Assembly: GCA_036501185.1 (NCBI GenBank)
Contig: DASYAU010000149.1
Location: 11,799-75,798, forward strand
Direction: 5' to 3'
Source of the DNA: Korobacter sp036501185
Lineage (GTDB): Bacteria > Acidobacteriota > Terriglobia > Terriglobales > Acidobacteriaceae
DNA length: 64,000 nucleotides
The notes beneath the pieces were generated by a model that was given only the letters and a program-made list of their open reading frames with translations, was not told the origin of the DNA and did no database searches. Of the stretch, positions 16,387-25,165 are shown piece by piece (the first letter of the stretch is position 1; the number at the start of each line of letters is the position of its first letter). A program made the translations under genes and the position numbers.

Positions 16387-17637
16387 TCAGCCGAGATTGC
16401 GCAGCACCAGTGCCGAGTTCTTCGACCCGAACGCAATGCAATTGCACACCGCGTGTTCCACCGTATGTTTGCGGCCCGGCAGCGGCGTGTAATCGAGGTC
16501 GCAGTCGGGGTCGGGCTTTTCGAGGTTGATGGTCGGCGGGATTTCGCCGTGGCGCATGGCAACCAGCGTGGCCGCAATCCCCGCTGCGCCACTCGCCCCT
16601 TGCGGGTGGCCGATCTGCGATTTCAGCGACGACATGGGAATAGTGCGCGCGTGCTCGCCCAATGCCAGTTTGAGAGCACGTGACTCGATGCGGTCGTTGA
16701 GCTGCGTGCTGGTCCCGTGCAGATTCACGTAATCGATTTGGTCCGGCTCGAGCCCGGCGTTCTCGATGGCCATCCGGATCGTCCGGGCAGGCTCTTCGCC
16801 GCACTCTTGAAGACGGACGCGGTGGAACGCTTCGCAGGTCGAAGCATAGCCGGTGATCTCCGCTAGCGGATGTGCGCCGCGAGCGCGAGCGTGCTCGTAG
16901 TCTTCGAGCACAAACATCCACGCGCCTTCGGCGAGAACAAAGCCATCGCGATCGGCAGAAAATGGTCGCGACGCGCGCTCGGGATCCTCGTTCCACGACT
17001 GGGTCATGATCTTCATCAGGGTGAAGCCCTTCAGGATGCCCGGCGCGAGAGGAGCATCGACCCCGCCGGTGAGCATCATGGGAATCTGGCCGGTACGAAT
17101 ATGCATGGCAGCGTAGCCGATGGCGTCCGTCGAACTTGTGCAGCCGCACGTGACCACGTGGCTCATCCCGCGGAAGCCGAAGCGCATGCTGATCTCACTG
17201 CTCATCGTTCCCAAGGTTCCGCTGGGGATGGAGAACAGGCTCACCTGCTTGATCTTGCCTTCGAAGTAGAGACGGTATTGTTCCTCGGAGTAATCCTGCG
17301 CGCCACCCCCGGTGCCGAGAACTACGCCGATATCGCGCTTCTCGTCCATCGTCATGCGCTGCGGGTCGAAGCCGGCATGACGTAACGCCTCGTCCGACGC
17401 AGCGAACGCCAGTGGGACAGCACGTCCTACGTGCTTGCGCTCGTGCGGATCGATCCATTGCGACTCGTTGAAGTCAGCCACCTCGCCGGCGATGCGCACT
17501 GGGAGGAATGAGGCATCGAAGCGGGAAATGGTGCGTACTCCGCTCTTGCCGGCGAGGATGGCCCTGCAAAAGGCTTCATGGCCGATACCGTTAGGGCTAA
17601 CCACCCCCATACCCGTGATAACCACGCGCTTTTCCAT
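16387..17637 (-). CDS. beta-ketoacyl synthase (FabF-like, orphan)
   Basis: A 416-residue condensing enzyme of the KAS II type. The Cys-His-His triad is complete: Cys166 in TCGCTSSTDAIG, His307 in NLHGTST and His344 in KSQIGHPQGASG. It would extend acyl chains on an acyl carrier protein. No acyl carrier protein, ketoreductase or malonyl transferase is adjacent, unlike a housekeeping fab cluster. It may serve a specialised lipid or secondary product, perhaps exported by the ABC transporter 92 bases downstream; that link is inference. Position 164 before the active site is also Cys, which is less usual. TAAGAT ends seven bases before the ATG. Confidence 0.88.
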   Translation of the reverse strand: MEKRVVITGMGVVSPNGIGHEAFCRAILAGKSGVRTISRFDASFLPVRIAGEVADFNESQWIDPHERKHVGRAVPLAFAASDEALRHAGFDPQRMTMDEKRDIGVVLGTGGGAQDYSEEQYRLYFEGKIKQVSLFSIPSGTLGTMSSEISMRFGFRGMSHVVTCGCTSSTDAIGYAAMHIRTGQIPMMLTGGVDAPLAPGILKGFTLMKIMTQSWNEDPERASRPFSADRDGFVLAEGAWMFVLEDYEHARARGAHPLAEITGYASTCEAFHRVRLQECGEEPARTIRMAIENAGLEPDQIDYVNLHGTSTQLNDRIESRALKLALGEHARTIPMSSLKSQIGHPQGASGAAGIAATLVAMRHGEIPPTINLEKPDPDCDLDYTPLPGRKHTVEHAVCNCIAFGSKNSALVLRNLG

Positions 17638-17644
17638 TTAGATG

Positions 17645-17650
17645 ATCTTA
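17645..17650 (-). promoter_or_regulatory. -10 element giving a probable leaderless mRNA for the ketosynthase
   Basis: On the minus strand TAAGAT is followed by seven bases (CATCTAA) and then ATG 17637. No ribosome site lies between. Confidence 0.45.
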
Positions 17651-17710
17651 CCCCGTGGGATGCGCGCCAAATGAGGAGAGGACGCAAACAAAATGTCACG
17701 ATTCCGTGGC

Positions 17711-17739
17711 GAAAAAGAACGGGGGCCCGTTTGAGCCCC
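17711..17739 (-). terminator. terminator after the acyl-CoA dehydrogenase gene
   Basis: On the minus strand GGGGCTC and GGGCCCC (17739 to 17722) pair, with one T-G pair, around AAAC. The tail GTTCTTTTTC follows. Confidence 0.75.
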
Positions 17740-17780
17740 TCGCAAGACCAAGTTTTTGCGCTACAGAGCCGCGACTACCC

Positions 17781-18923
17781 TTAGCCCTTCAGGATCTGGC
17801 GGCTGATGACGAGGCGCTGAATTTCGCTCGTGCCTTCCCCGATGGTGCAGAGTTTCACGTCGCGATAGAACTTTTCCGCAGGGTAGTCCTTGATGAATCC
17901 ATAGCCTCCGTGGATCTGCACGCCCTCATTGGCCACCCGCACCGCGACCTCGCTCGTATAGAGCTTGGCCATTGACGATTCGAGCGTTGTCTTCATGTGG
18001 TTGTCTTTCATCCACGCTGCGCGCCAGGTGAGCAGGCGGGCCGCATCGATTTCGGTCGCCATGTCGGCCAGCTTCCACTGGATCGCCTGGTTTTCCGAAA
18101 TCGCTTTGCCGAACTGTTTGCGCTCCTTCGAGTAGTCGCGGGCGGCCTCGTACGCACCCTGCGCCATGCCGAGACCAAGCGCGGCGATGGAGATGCGTCC
18201 GCCATCAAGGATGCGCATGGCGTCAATGAATCCATCGCCTTCTTTGCCGAGCAGGTTATCGATCGGAATCTCGCAATCTTCGAAGATCAGTTCGGCAGTG
18301 TCGCTCGCGCGCAAGCCCAGCTTGTTTTCTTTCTTGCCGAGTTTGAAGCCCTTCGTTCCGGCATCAACCACGAAGGCGCTGAGGCCGTGGGTGTGCGCCG
18401 TCTTGTCGGTGACGGCGATGACCACCACGACGTCGGCGTAGTGGCCGTTGGTGATGAACGTTTTGGTGCCATTGAGCACCCATTTGTCACCTTTACGAAC
18501 GGCGGAAGTACGGGCGCCGCCGGCATCGGAACCGGAGCCCGGCTCCGTCAATCCCCATGCGCCGATGAATTCGCCGGTGGCGAGTTTGGGAATGTACTTG
18601 CGTTTCTGCTCTTCCGTCCCCGCAACAAAAATGTGATTACTGCCCAGCGAGGTGTGGGCCGCTACGATAATGCCGACCGAGCCATCGACCCGCGAGAGCT
18701 CTTCAATCGCGGTGGCGTACTCTATGTAGCCCATGCCCGCTCCACCGTACTCGGTGGGAAAGATGATGCCCAGCAGGCCCAGCTTGCCGAGTTCCTTGAT
18801 GGTGGCCAGCGGGAACTCGCCCGCCTCATCCCACTTCATCACGTTGGGAGCGATCTCGCGCTCGGCAAATTCCCGCACCATCTTGCGAAGGTGCTGCTGC
18901 TCGTCGGAAAACTCGAAGTTCAT
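17781..18923 (-). CDS. acyl-CoA dehydrogenase
   Basis: A 380-residue FAD enzyme that oxidises acyl-CoA to enoyl-CoA and passes electrons to ETF. Landmarks are the WGLTEPGSGSDAGG flavin/substrate motif, FITNGHYAD, and the C-terminal catalytic base in IGEGTSEIQ. It resembles the short- and branched-chain group, but chain length cannot be fixed by eye. ATG 18923 has AGAGGA upstream; an extended reading from 18971 lacks support. TATAAA at 19009-19004 may be its promoter, and a terminator follows at 17739-17711. Confidence 0.92.
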   Translation of the reverse strand: MNFEFSDEQQHLRKMVREFAEREIAPNVMKWDEAGEFPLATIKELGKLGLLGIIFPTEYGGAGMGYIEYATAIEELSRVDGSVGIIVAAHTSLGSNHIFVAGTEEQKRKYIPKLATGEFIGAWGLTEPGSGSDAGGARTSAVRKGDKWVLNGTKTFITNGHYADVVVVIAVTDKTAHTHGLSAFVVDAGTKGFKLGKKENKLGLRASDTAELIFEDCEIPIDNLLGKEGDGFIDAMRILDGGRISIAALGLGMAQGAYEAARDYSKERKQFGKAISENQAIQWKLADMATEIDAARLLTWRAAWMKDNHMKTTLESSMAKLYTSEVAVRVANEGVQIHGGYGFIKDYPAEKFYRDVKLCTIGEGTSEIQRLVISRQILKG

Positions 18924-19003
18924 GTTCGTCCTCTTGGGTACACCTCGCCCGCTGACTTTCAGGCTACTCAATCCATTGAAGTCGTGCAGGTGGGCAACTC
19001 AGG

Positions 19004-19009
19004 TTTATA
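19004..19009 (-). promoter_or_regulatory. candidate -10 of the acyl-CoA dehydrogenase gene
   Basis: TATAAA on the minus strand lies 80 bases before the start codon, inside the gap that separates this gene from the upstream SRPBCC gene. Confidence 0.35.
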
Positions 19010-19067
19010 ACACAAACCTTCAGATGCTGAAACTCTGGCTTATAGAGTGTCGGAATCCGATAGAACC

Positions 19068-19532
19068 TCAAATTTGGTTCGAAGGGGGTTCGATCAGGCG
19101 CCGCGCGTTCTTTTCCGCCTCTTCCTTGAGCGAGCGGAACAGGTCGACGTAGATGTTGGTGAGCGCGGTACGCACGCTTTCGCCGAACATAAAACTCGCG
19201 GGGCCGGAGAATTCCTGCCAGGTCTTCATGAGCGTAGTGCCATCCGGCAACTCGTCGAACGAGAACCATTGCTCGGCATTGATCGCCGTGGTTTCGCCGA
19301 TCCAATGCACATAACTGGGAGGCGATACTTCAATAATCCGGGGGCGAAACGTGACCGGTAGGGGCTGGAGAATCTGCATCTGGAAACGGCTACCCTTGGC
19401 CCAGGGCTCGCCTTCGGTCCATTGCGTATTAGCGATTACGCTGCTCCAGCGCGGCCAGTCTTCCACGTGCTGGAACGCCTGCCAGATATGCTCCGGCTTG
19501 CAGTTTGCGACGGTCGAATATTCGAGGCGCAT
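19068..19532 (-). CDS. SRPBCC (START-like) domain protein
   Basis: A 154-residue single-domain protein with a typical Bet v 1/polyketide-cyclase plan. It opens with AFQHVEDWPRWSSVI, has a central beta sheet, and ends in a long helix (VDLFRSLKEEAEKNARRL). The fold binds hydrophobic ligands in a cavity, and no specific ligand can be named. It begins 12 bases after the threonine aldolase stop on the same strand, so the two are probably co-transcribed. Confidence 0.78.
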   Translation of the reverse strand: MRLEYSTVANCKPEHIWQAFQHVEDWPRWSSVIANTQWTEGEPWAKGSRFQMQILQPLPVTFRPRIIEVSPPSYVHWIGETTAINAEQWFSFDELPDGTTLMKTWQEFSGPASFMFGESVRTALTNIYVDLFRSLKEEAEKNARRLIEPPSNQI

Positions 19533-19544
19533 GCGTTCGGGATC

Positions 19545-20624
19545 CTAGCCGCAGATTTCTTCAATAACGCGAACAGCTCGCTCGCAGGCCGCACGGTCCA
19601 CGTCAAGATGGGTGACGAATCGCATGAGTTCGGGATTGATGCCGTTGGCGAGCACGTCGCGCTCGGCCAGCCGACGCGAGAACTCGGCTGTGGTCATGCC
19701 CGTACCGCGGATGTCGAACACCAATATGTTCGTCTGAACGCTGGCAGCATCGATCTGGATCCCGCGAGTTTTCGCCAGCCGCCCGGCAACGAACTTCGCA
19801 TTGGCATGGTCTTCATGCAGGCGCTTCGGACCTTCTTCCAGCGCGATGAGTCCAGCCGCCGCCAGAATCCCGGCCTGGCGCATGCCTCCACCCAGTGACT
19901 TGCGGTACATCCGTGCCTTGGTGATGAATTCTCGCGACCCCACGAGCAGGGAACCGACCGGAGCGCCGAGTCCCTTCGAAAGACAGAACATTACCGAATC
20001 GACGTTTTTCGTAATCTCTGCGACCGGCTTGTTTAGCGCGGCTGCGGCATTGAAGATGCGTGCGCCATCTAGGTGGACGGGCAGCCCAGCCTTGTGCGCG
20101 CCGTCGCAGATTTCGTTCACAACCTCAGTCGGCATCACTGTGCCACCGGCCATGTTGTGCGTGTTTTCGAGAGCGACCAGCCCGGTTTGCGCGATGTAGT
20201 ACGTGCCAGGCGCGATCTTCCGCCGTACCTGCTCCCACGTCATCACGCCGTTCTCGCCCGCGATCGGCCGCGGGGTGCAGCCGGAAAAGTGGGCGATCAT
20301 CGCCATCTCGTAGTTCCACACATGCGCTCGTTCCTCGCAAACAATTTCCTGTCCCGCGCGGGTGTGGATCTTCACCGCGATCTGATTGCCCATCGTGCCG
20401 GTAGGAACGAAGATCGCGGCCTCGCGCCCAAAAATCTCCGCAGCGCGATGTTCGAGCTTGTTAATGGTTGGATCTTCGCCATAAACATCGTCGCCCACCT
20501 CGGCTTCCATCATGGCGCGACGCATAGCCACGCTGGGTTTGGTCACGGTATCGGAGCGAAGATCGATGACAGCTTTTGTCTGAGTGGGTGCGGCGGTGCT
20601 GGGATCAGTATGAGTGCTGGACAT
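19545..20624 (-). CDS. ltaE: L-threonine aldolase (low specificity)
   Basis: A 359-residue PLP enzyme of fold type I that splits threonine or allo-threonine to glycine and acetaldehyde. Conserved parts are IDLRSDTVTKPSVAM, VGDDVYGEDPT, LENTHNMAGGTVM and HLDGARIFNAA. The PLP lysine lies in CLSKGLGAPVGS. ATG 20624 is preferred; a TTG two codons upstream is less likely. The first gene of a probable pair with the SRPBCC gene. Confidence 0.92.
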   Translation of the reverse strand: MSSTHTDPSTAAPTQTKAVIDLRSDTVTKPSVAMRRAMMEAEVGDDVYGEDPTINKLEHRAAEIFGREAAIFVPTGTMGNQIAVKIHTRAGQEIVCEERAHVWNYEMAMIAHFSGCTPRPIAGENGVMTWEQVRRKIAPGTYYIAQTGLVALENTHNMAGGTVMPTEVVNEICDGAHKAGLPVHLDGARIFNAAAALNKPVAEITKNVDSVMFCLSKGLGAPVGSLLVGSREFITKARMYRKSLGGGMRQAGILAAAGLIALEEGPKRLHEDHANAKFVAGRLAKTRGIQIDAASVQTNILVFDIRGTGMTTAEFSRRLAERDVLANGINPELMRFVTHLDVDRAACERAVRVIEEICG

Positions 20625-20682
20625 AATCAATTCCGAAAAACTGAGTTTAACAGTTCGCTTCCACCTGGAATGTGACAGACAC

Positions 20683-21870
20683 TCACTTCAACGTGATCAG
20701 CCGTTCACGAGCAGCGACATCTTCGACGGGCGCATCGGCCAGCGTGAGCCCCTCAAAAACCTCATTCGAGAGCAGTCGCCCCCGGTCCGTGAGTCGCAGG
20801 ATCTCGTGCTCACGAACCAGTAGCCCGGCGTCGGTGAGTTCCTGAATTGCGGTTTCCCGACGAGAAACGGCAGCTTGGCCGAACTCCTTTTCGATCACTT
20901 GCAGATCGATGCCGCGGTTCAAGCGGAGCCCAAGAAAAAAGGTTTCGTCTTCGGCGGCCGCGCGGTCAATCTGCCGGACGGAAACCGGTGATCCGGCAAG
21001 CAACGCTTCAAGGTCATCGGAGGTGGCGAACCGCGTCGCCTCGCCGCTTTGCTTTAGAACCATGGAGTGCGCATCCACCCCAAACCCGAAGTAGGAAAGC
21101 CTCAACCAATACTTTAAGTTATGCCGGGATTCGCAACCAGCTCGGGAGAAATTCGAAATCTCATACTGCCGCACATTCGCCCTGTTCAACCTGTCACACG
21201 CCTGCAGATAGAGGTCGGCGGTGGTGTCGTCGTCGGGCACAAAGTGGGCGTGGTAGCGCGTTCCCCCGGCCATCAACTCGCGGCCAAGACGGGAATCCTC
21301 GTCGACTTCCAGCATGTAAACACTCACGTGCGGAACACCCGCGCCGATCACCTGATCGAGAGACTCACGCCAGCTCTCCGGCGTCTGGTGCGGCAGTCCG
21401 GCAATGAGGTCAATAGAAATGTTGGTGATCCCGGCGGCGCGCAAGTTGGCGATGTCGGCCAGCGTGATGGCCCGCGTATGTAGCCGTCCAACCGACCGCG
21501 ATTCCTGGTCGATGAACGACTGCACACCGAGGCTCACGCGGTTCACGCCGCACGCAACGAGAGCGGCGATCACTTCGGGTGTGAGCGTGCCGGGAGCGCA
21601 CTCAACCGTGATTTCGGCATCCGCCGTAACCCTGAATCTCTGACGAACATCCGTGAAGAGGCGCTGCAACTGGTCGGGCGCCAGAACGCTGGGAGTCCCG
21701 CCCCCGAGGTAAATGGAATCCACCTCCGCGGAATCGGCCCGCGCAATGTCGCCGGTCACGCGGTCGAGGTAGCGCTCGAACAGTTCACGCGAGAAAACGC
21801 CCGACGCGAAGTTGCAGAACGAGCACTTGGTGCGGCAGAAGGGAACGGAGATGTAGATGCCAACTGGCAC
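20683..21870 (-). CDS. hemW: radical SAM heme chaperone HemW
   Basis: A 395-residue protein with the radical SAM cluster motif CRTKCSFC (Cys12, Cys16, Cys19), GGGTPS, and the HNLKYW signature of HemW, which binds heme and helps deliver it to target proteins. It is often misnamed oxygen-independent coproporphyrinogen oxidase. The start is GTG 21870; GATAAT ends six bases before it and no ribosome site is present, which points to a leaderless mRNA. It is divergent from meaB, with 75 bases between them. Confidence 0.92.
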   Translation of the reverse strand: MPVGIYISVPFCRTKCSFCNFASGVFSRELFERYLDRVTGDIARADSAEVDSIYLGGGTPSVLAPDQLQRLFTDVRQRFRVTADAEITVECAPGTLTPEVIAALVACGVNRVSLGVQSFIDQESRSVGRLHTRAITLADIANLRAAGITNISIDLIAGLPHQTPESWRESLDQVIGAGVPHVSVYMLEVDEDSRLGRELMAGGTRYHAHFVPDDDTTADLYLQACDRLNRANVRQYEISNFSRAGCESRHNLKYWLRLSYFGFGVDAHSMVLKQSGEATRFATSDDLEALLAGSPVSVRQIDRAAAEDETFFLGLRLNRGIDLQVIEKEFGQAAVSRRETAIQELTDAGLLVREHEILRLTDRGRLLSNEVFEGLTLADAPVEDVAARERLITLK

Positions 21871-21876
21871 ACAACC

Positions 21877-21882
21877 ATTATC
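21877..21882 (-). promoter_or_regulatory. -10 element giving a probable leaderless mRNA for hemW
   Basis: On the minus strand GATAAT is followed by six bases (GGTTGT) and GTG 21870. Confidence 0.5.
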
Positions 21883-21945
21883 CCATCACAGCGGGCCCAC
21901 CCCGCCCATGCGATAAACTGGGAGTTTCATAGGACCTAAGCGATC

Positions 21946-22902
21946 GTGACAGAAGACACCAAGCAGTGGGTAGAACGGATTCGTGCCGGCGACCTCCGCG
22001 CTCTCGCCCGCGCCATCACCGCCGTCGAGAACCGGGCCGACCATGCCGCCGGCTTGATGAAAGCGCTGTTCCCGCACAGCGGCAACGCGAGCGTTCTCGG
22101 TTTCACTGGCGCTCCCGGCGCCGGTAAAAGCACGCTGGTTGACGGCGTTGCGCGCGAGTATCGCAAGCAGAACAAGACCGTGGGCATCGTCGCGATCGAT
22201 CCTACTTCGCCCTTCAGCGGTGGCGCGATCCTGGGCGACCGCATCCGCATGCAGGGCCACTTCGCCGATCCTGGCATCTTTATTCGCTCTATGGCGACTC
22301 GTGGATCGCTCGGCGGTTTGGCGCGCACCACCGCCGACGTGACCTCCATCCTCGACGCCAGCGGACGCGACCTCGTCCTCGTTGAAACCGTTGGTGTCGG
22401 CCAGGACGAAGTGGACATCGTGAAGCTTGCCGATGTCACTGTCGTGATTCTCGTGCCCGGCATGGGTGACGATGTGCAATCCATCAAGGCCGGCATCATG
22501 GAAATCGCCGACATTTTCGTCATCAACAAAGCCGACCGTGACGGCGCCGAACGCGTGGAGCGCGAGATACGCGCGCTGCAAGGCCTCGCTCTCCGGCACG
22601 ATTCCTGGGTGCCACCGATCGTGAAGACCATCGCATCCAATGGAGACGGCATCCCCGAGCTTGTGTCGAAGATCGACGAGTATCGATCTTTCCTCAACAA
22701 GAGCGAAGCCGGGCACGAGAAGCGGGTGCAGAATTGGCGCGATCGCCTTGTCGAGATGTTGCGCGACGCGCTGCTCGAGCAGGTCGAACACGATCACCTC
22801 GGCAATGGCGCGGCACACCGGTACGCAGCAGAGATTGCCGACCACAAACGCGACCCGTATACCATCATCGAAGAGATCGTGGGCACCGTGGGGAAAAGGT
22901 AA
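21946..22902 (+). CDS. meaB: methylmalonyl-CoA mutase-associated GTPase MeaB (ArgK family)
   Basis: A 318-residue G3E-type GTPase that protects and reloads the cobalamin of methylmalonyl-CoA mutase. The P-loop is GAPGAGKS (55-62); later GTPase parts include DPTSPFSGGAILGDRIRM, ETVGVGQDE and the NKAD base-recognition motif. The start is GTG 21946, with AGGA 11 bases upstream. The mutase itself is not in the window, but methylmalonyl-CoA epimerase follows 58 bases downstream, which supports the pathway assignment. Confidence 0.93.
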   Translation: MTEDTKQWVERIRAGDLRALARAITAVENRADHAAGLMKALFPHSGNASVLGFTGAPGAGKSTLVDGVAREYRKQNKTVGIVAIDPTSPFSGGAILGDRIRMQGHFADPGIFIRSMATRGSLGGLARTTADVTSILDASGRDLVLVETVGVGQDEVDIVKLADVTVVILVPGMGDDVQSIKAGIMEIADIFVINKADRDGAERVEREIRALQGLALRHDSWVPPIVKTIASNGDGIPELVSKIDEYRSFLNKSEAGHEKRVQNWRDRLVEMLRDALLEQVEHDHLGNGAAHRYAAEIADHKRDPYTIIEEIVGTVGKR

Positions 22903-22960
22903 CGCCAGATCCTTCGACTACCGTCCCTAATAGGTGGAAGAGTTTGGATGTGGGGTGAAG

Positions 22961-23368
22961 ATGTTTCAGATCGATCATTTGGGAATCGCCGTGAAATCGC
23001 TCGCCAAGGCGAAGGAGTTTTACCAGACGCTCGGCCTGCAAGTAATGCCGGAAGAGACAGTCGCGGACGAGAAGGTGCGGCTGGCGATGGTCCCAATGGA
23101 TGGCAGCCGGATCGAGTTGCTCGAGCCGCTTGAAGCAGACTCGCCGATTGGCCGGTTTCTCGAGAAGCGCGGCGAAGGCTTGCATCACGTCGCGCTTCAT
23201 GTGAATGATCTCGCGGGAACAGTGGAACGCCTCAAGGACGCGGGAACGCGCTTTATCTCCGACGAAATCAAGGTGGGTGCCGGTGGACATCTCTACGTCT
23301 TCGTTCACCCCTCGAGCGCCGGTGGAGTGTTGCTGGAATTGTGCGAGGACCCGCCCACGGGTGTGTAA
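22961..23368 (+). CDS. mce: methylmalonyl-CoA epimerase
   Basis: A 135-residue VOC-fold metal enzyme that interconverts the two epimers of methylmalonyl-CoA in propionate metabolism. Metal ligands are expected in IDHLGIAV, GLHHVALHV and the late LLELCE segment. GRFLEKRGEGLHH is typical of the family. I chose ATG 22961, which gives the normal N-terminus; GTG 22934 would add nine residues. The stop lies three bases before tsaB, so it sits in the meaB-mce-tsaB-rimI operon. Confidence 0.9.
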   Translation: MFQIDHLGIAVKSLAKAKEFYQTLGLQVMPEETVADEKVRLAMVPMDGSRIELLEPLEADSPIGRFLEKRGEGLHHVALHVNDLAGTVERLKDAGTRFISDEIKVGAGGHLYVFVHPSSAGGVLLELCEDPPTGV

Positions 23369-23371
23369 GAA

Positions 23372-24055
23372 ATGATTCTTTTCATCATCGATACGTCGGG
23401 AAAAAATGGCAGCCTTGGCCTCGCGAAAAACGAGGGCGGGGAAGTGCGCCTTCTCGCGTCCGAGTCGCTGGCCGGCGGCCAGTATTCGGCGGAACTGATT
23501 CCGAAATTCGCCGCCATGCTGGACCAGTGCTCGCTTACTAAGAAAAATGTCGATGCGATTGCTGTCGTCGCCGGCCCCGGATCGTTTACCGGGTTGCGCG
23601 TGGGACTCGCAGCCGCAAAAGGGTTGGCGGAAATCCTGCAGAAGCCGCTGACCGCGCTCTCTGCGCTCGAAGCACTGGCTGCAACATCGCAACCCACGAC
23701 GGGAAGCGTAGTAGCTGCGCTCGACGCCGGACGTAGCGAAGTTTTTCTCGGGCATTGTGAACTGCACCCAAAGCTGGAGATCCGCACCATCTCGGAGTCG
23801 CTGGTAAAGCAGGCTGAAATGGGCGAACGCCTGCGTGAAATCGGCGCGCCTTTAGTCACTGCCGACGAGAAGATCGCAGCTCTAGCACAGTCCGCAAATA
23901 TTCTCGTGGAACGAGTGGATCCTCCCAGTGTCGGCGTGCTGTCAGCAATCGCCTTCGCCCAGTTGGAACGAGGCGTAACCGTCCGCCCCGACGATCTCGA
24001 TGCAAATTACATTCGCCGCACCGACGCTGAACTGTTTTCCGCGCCGTTCTTATGA
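23372..24055 (+). CDS. tsaB: tRNA threonylcarbamoyladenosine synthesis protein TsaB
   Basis: A 227-residue ASKHA-fold protein. With TsaD and TsaE it installs the t6A37 modification on ANN-decoding tRNAs. The hallmark GPGSFTGLRVG lies at 68-78, after an N-terminal IDTSGKNGSLGL. The gene starts three bases after mce, and its stop overlaps the rimI start. tsaD and tsaE are not in the window. Confidence 0.93.
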   Translation: MILFIIDTSGKNGSLGLAKNEGGEVRLLASESLAGGQYSAELIPKFAAMLDQCSLTKKNVDAIAVVAGPGSFTGLRVGLAAAKGLAEILQKPLTALSALEALAATSQPTTGSVVAALDAGRSEVFLGHCELHPKLEIRTISESLVKQAEMGERLREIGAPLVTADEKIAALAQSANILVERVDPPSVGVLSAIAFAQLERGVTVRPDDLDANYIRRTDAELFSAPFL

Positions 24056-24528
24056 GCGATTGCTTTATCCGCGAATCCACGCCACTCGATCTTCCCGCAA
24101 TCCTCGAAATTGAACGGGCGAATCCATCTGCCGCACACTGGAACGAAGCTGCCTACGCCGAGCTCTGGAACAATCCGGAAACCACGCGAATCGGCTTCGT
24201 CGCGGAGTTCGATGGTGTGATCGCGGCCTTCGTAGTTGCGCATAATGTCACCGACGATTGGGAGTTGGAAAACATCGCCGTACGACCGGACGCGCAGCGG
24301 CAGGGAATTGCGCGGGCTCTCATTGGAAAGTTGGATGAGGTCCTGAAAAAGGCCGGCGCCGAACGAATCCTGCTCGAGGTCCGGGAGGGAAATTCCGCGG
24401 CGCGACAGCTGTATGAAAGCAATGGTTTTGTAATCGTCGGGAGGCGGAAAAGCTACTATCAGAGTCCCCAAGAGGATGCCCTCCTTTTTGAGAAAAACTT
24501 CACCCATCCCAGTATGAAAATTCGTTGA
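24052..24528 (+). CDS. rimI: ribosomal protein S18-alanine N-acetyltransferase (RimI-like GNAT)
   Basis: A 158-residue GNAT acetyltransferase. The acetyl-CoA loop is seen in LENIAVRPDAQRQGIARAL, followed by LLEVREGNSAARQLYESNGF. Its ATG overlaps the tsaB stop (ATGA), the tsaB-rimI arrangement found in many bacteria. That context supports RimI over a generic GNAT. The last residues are unlike other RimI proteins. Confidence 0.87.
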   Translation: MSDCFIRESTPLDLPAILEIERANPSAAHWNEAAYAELWNNPETTRIGFVAEFDGVIAAFVVAHNVTDDWELENIAVRPDAQRQGIARALIGKLDEVLKKAGAERILLEVREGNSAARQLYESNGFVIVGRRKSYYQSPQEDALLFEKNFTHPSMKIR

Positions 24529-24591
24529 ACGAGAGCAGGTCTCGTGCTACCGTCTGAAACTGCCCTCACTCCACTCCAGGTTCTGCTGGAG
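24529..24591 (+). repeat. two short hairpins in the DUF465 gene leader
   Basis: ACGAGA/TCTCGT (24529-24534 and 24540-24545) and CTCCAG/CTGGAG (24574-24579 and 24586-24591) each form a perfect 6-bp stem. Neither has a T-tract, so they are not clear terminators. Confidence 0.35.
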
Positions 24592-24630
24592 CTCCGAAGC
24601 GTGGGGCGATCGTAATCGGAGGTTTGCCGG

Positions 24631-24858
24631 ATGGCTTCTGCAGTCCGCGAACAATTAATCGCACAGAACGATGAGTTTCGCCGTCTCTCCCAGGAACATC
24701 AACAGTACTCACAACGCCTCGACAGCCTGGTCACCAAAAGGTATCTCTCGGAAGACGAGAAGGTTGAAGAAGTGCGTTTGAAAAAGCTGAAGCTGCGCCT
24801 GAAAGACGAGATGGAGAAACTCGAGCTGCAGTATAAAGAGCAGCATCACGTAGCTTAA
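24631..24858 (+). CDS. DUF465 family small helical protein
   Basis: A 75-residue, almost wholly helical, charged protein that resembles the DUF465 (YdcH) family. Typical traits are the FRRLSQEHQQYSQRLDSL segment and the basic KRYLSEDEKVEEVRLKKLKL segment. The function of the family is unknown. GGAGGT at 24618-24623 is a good ribosome site for ATG 24631. It sits alone between rimI and psd, with hairpins on both sides. Confidence 0.8.
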   Translation: MASAVREQLIAQNDEFRRLSQEHQQYSQRLDSLVTKRYLSEDEKVEEVRLKKLKLRLKDEMEKLELQYKEQHHVA

Positions 24859-24974
24859 GGGCTGCGTTTCAATGAGTTTTTGCAGCCGCGACGTGTCCTG
24901 AATTTCGAGTCCCCGGCAAACTTGGTTTTGGTTTGCGGGAGTGACCCGTCGCGGGAAGCGGATCAGGGTAACCG

Positions 24975-25013
24975 GCCTCCGCAGCGTCGAGTGTGTGCTC
25001 GTCGCGCGGAGGC
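24975..25013 (+). ncRNA. long GC-rich hairpin: terminator or part of a small RNA
   Basis: GCCTCCGC (24975-24982) pairs with GCGGAGGC (25006-25013). Inside it GCG pairs with CGC, and CGAG (24988-24991) pairs with CTCG (24998-25001). The result is 15 base pairs with one bulged A and one T-T mismatch around a TGTGTG loop. Only three T residues follow. It may end the DUF465 transcript or belong to an unannotated RNA. Confidence 0.45.
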
Positions 25014-25165
25014 TTTGTGCTGCCCGTTGAAGCACCTCGCCGGCGCTCGTCGGCGGTCCCGAGATAAGCGATCTTTAGAAAGCTGCCTAACGCACTTCTC
25101 GAGTCTCCGGTAGCGTGCGCGCTAACGGTCCTGGTTCGCAGCCGTTTCCCGCCTCCCGCTGCGAC

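Noticed and set aside
16295..17149. 285-codon N-terminal extension of the ABC exporter frame
   Set aside because: It lies out of frame inside the ketosynthase gene; Arg/His/Ser-rich, not protein-like. The family N-terminus begins at ATG 16294.
24895..24920. tRNA-like TTCGAGTCC string
   Set aside because: The flanking bases do not pair as a T-stem, and no anticodon arm, D-arm or acceptor stem is found around it.
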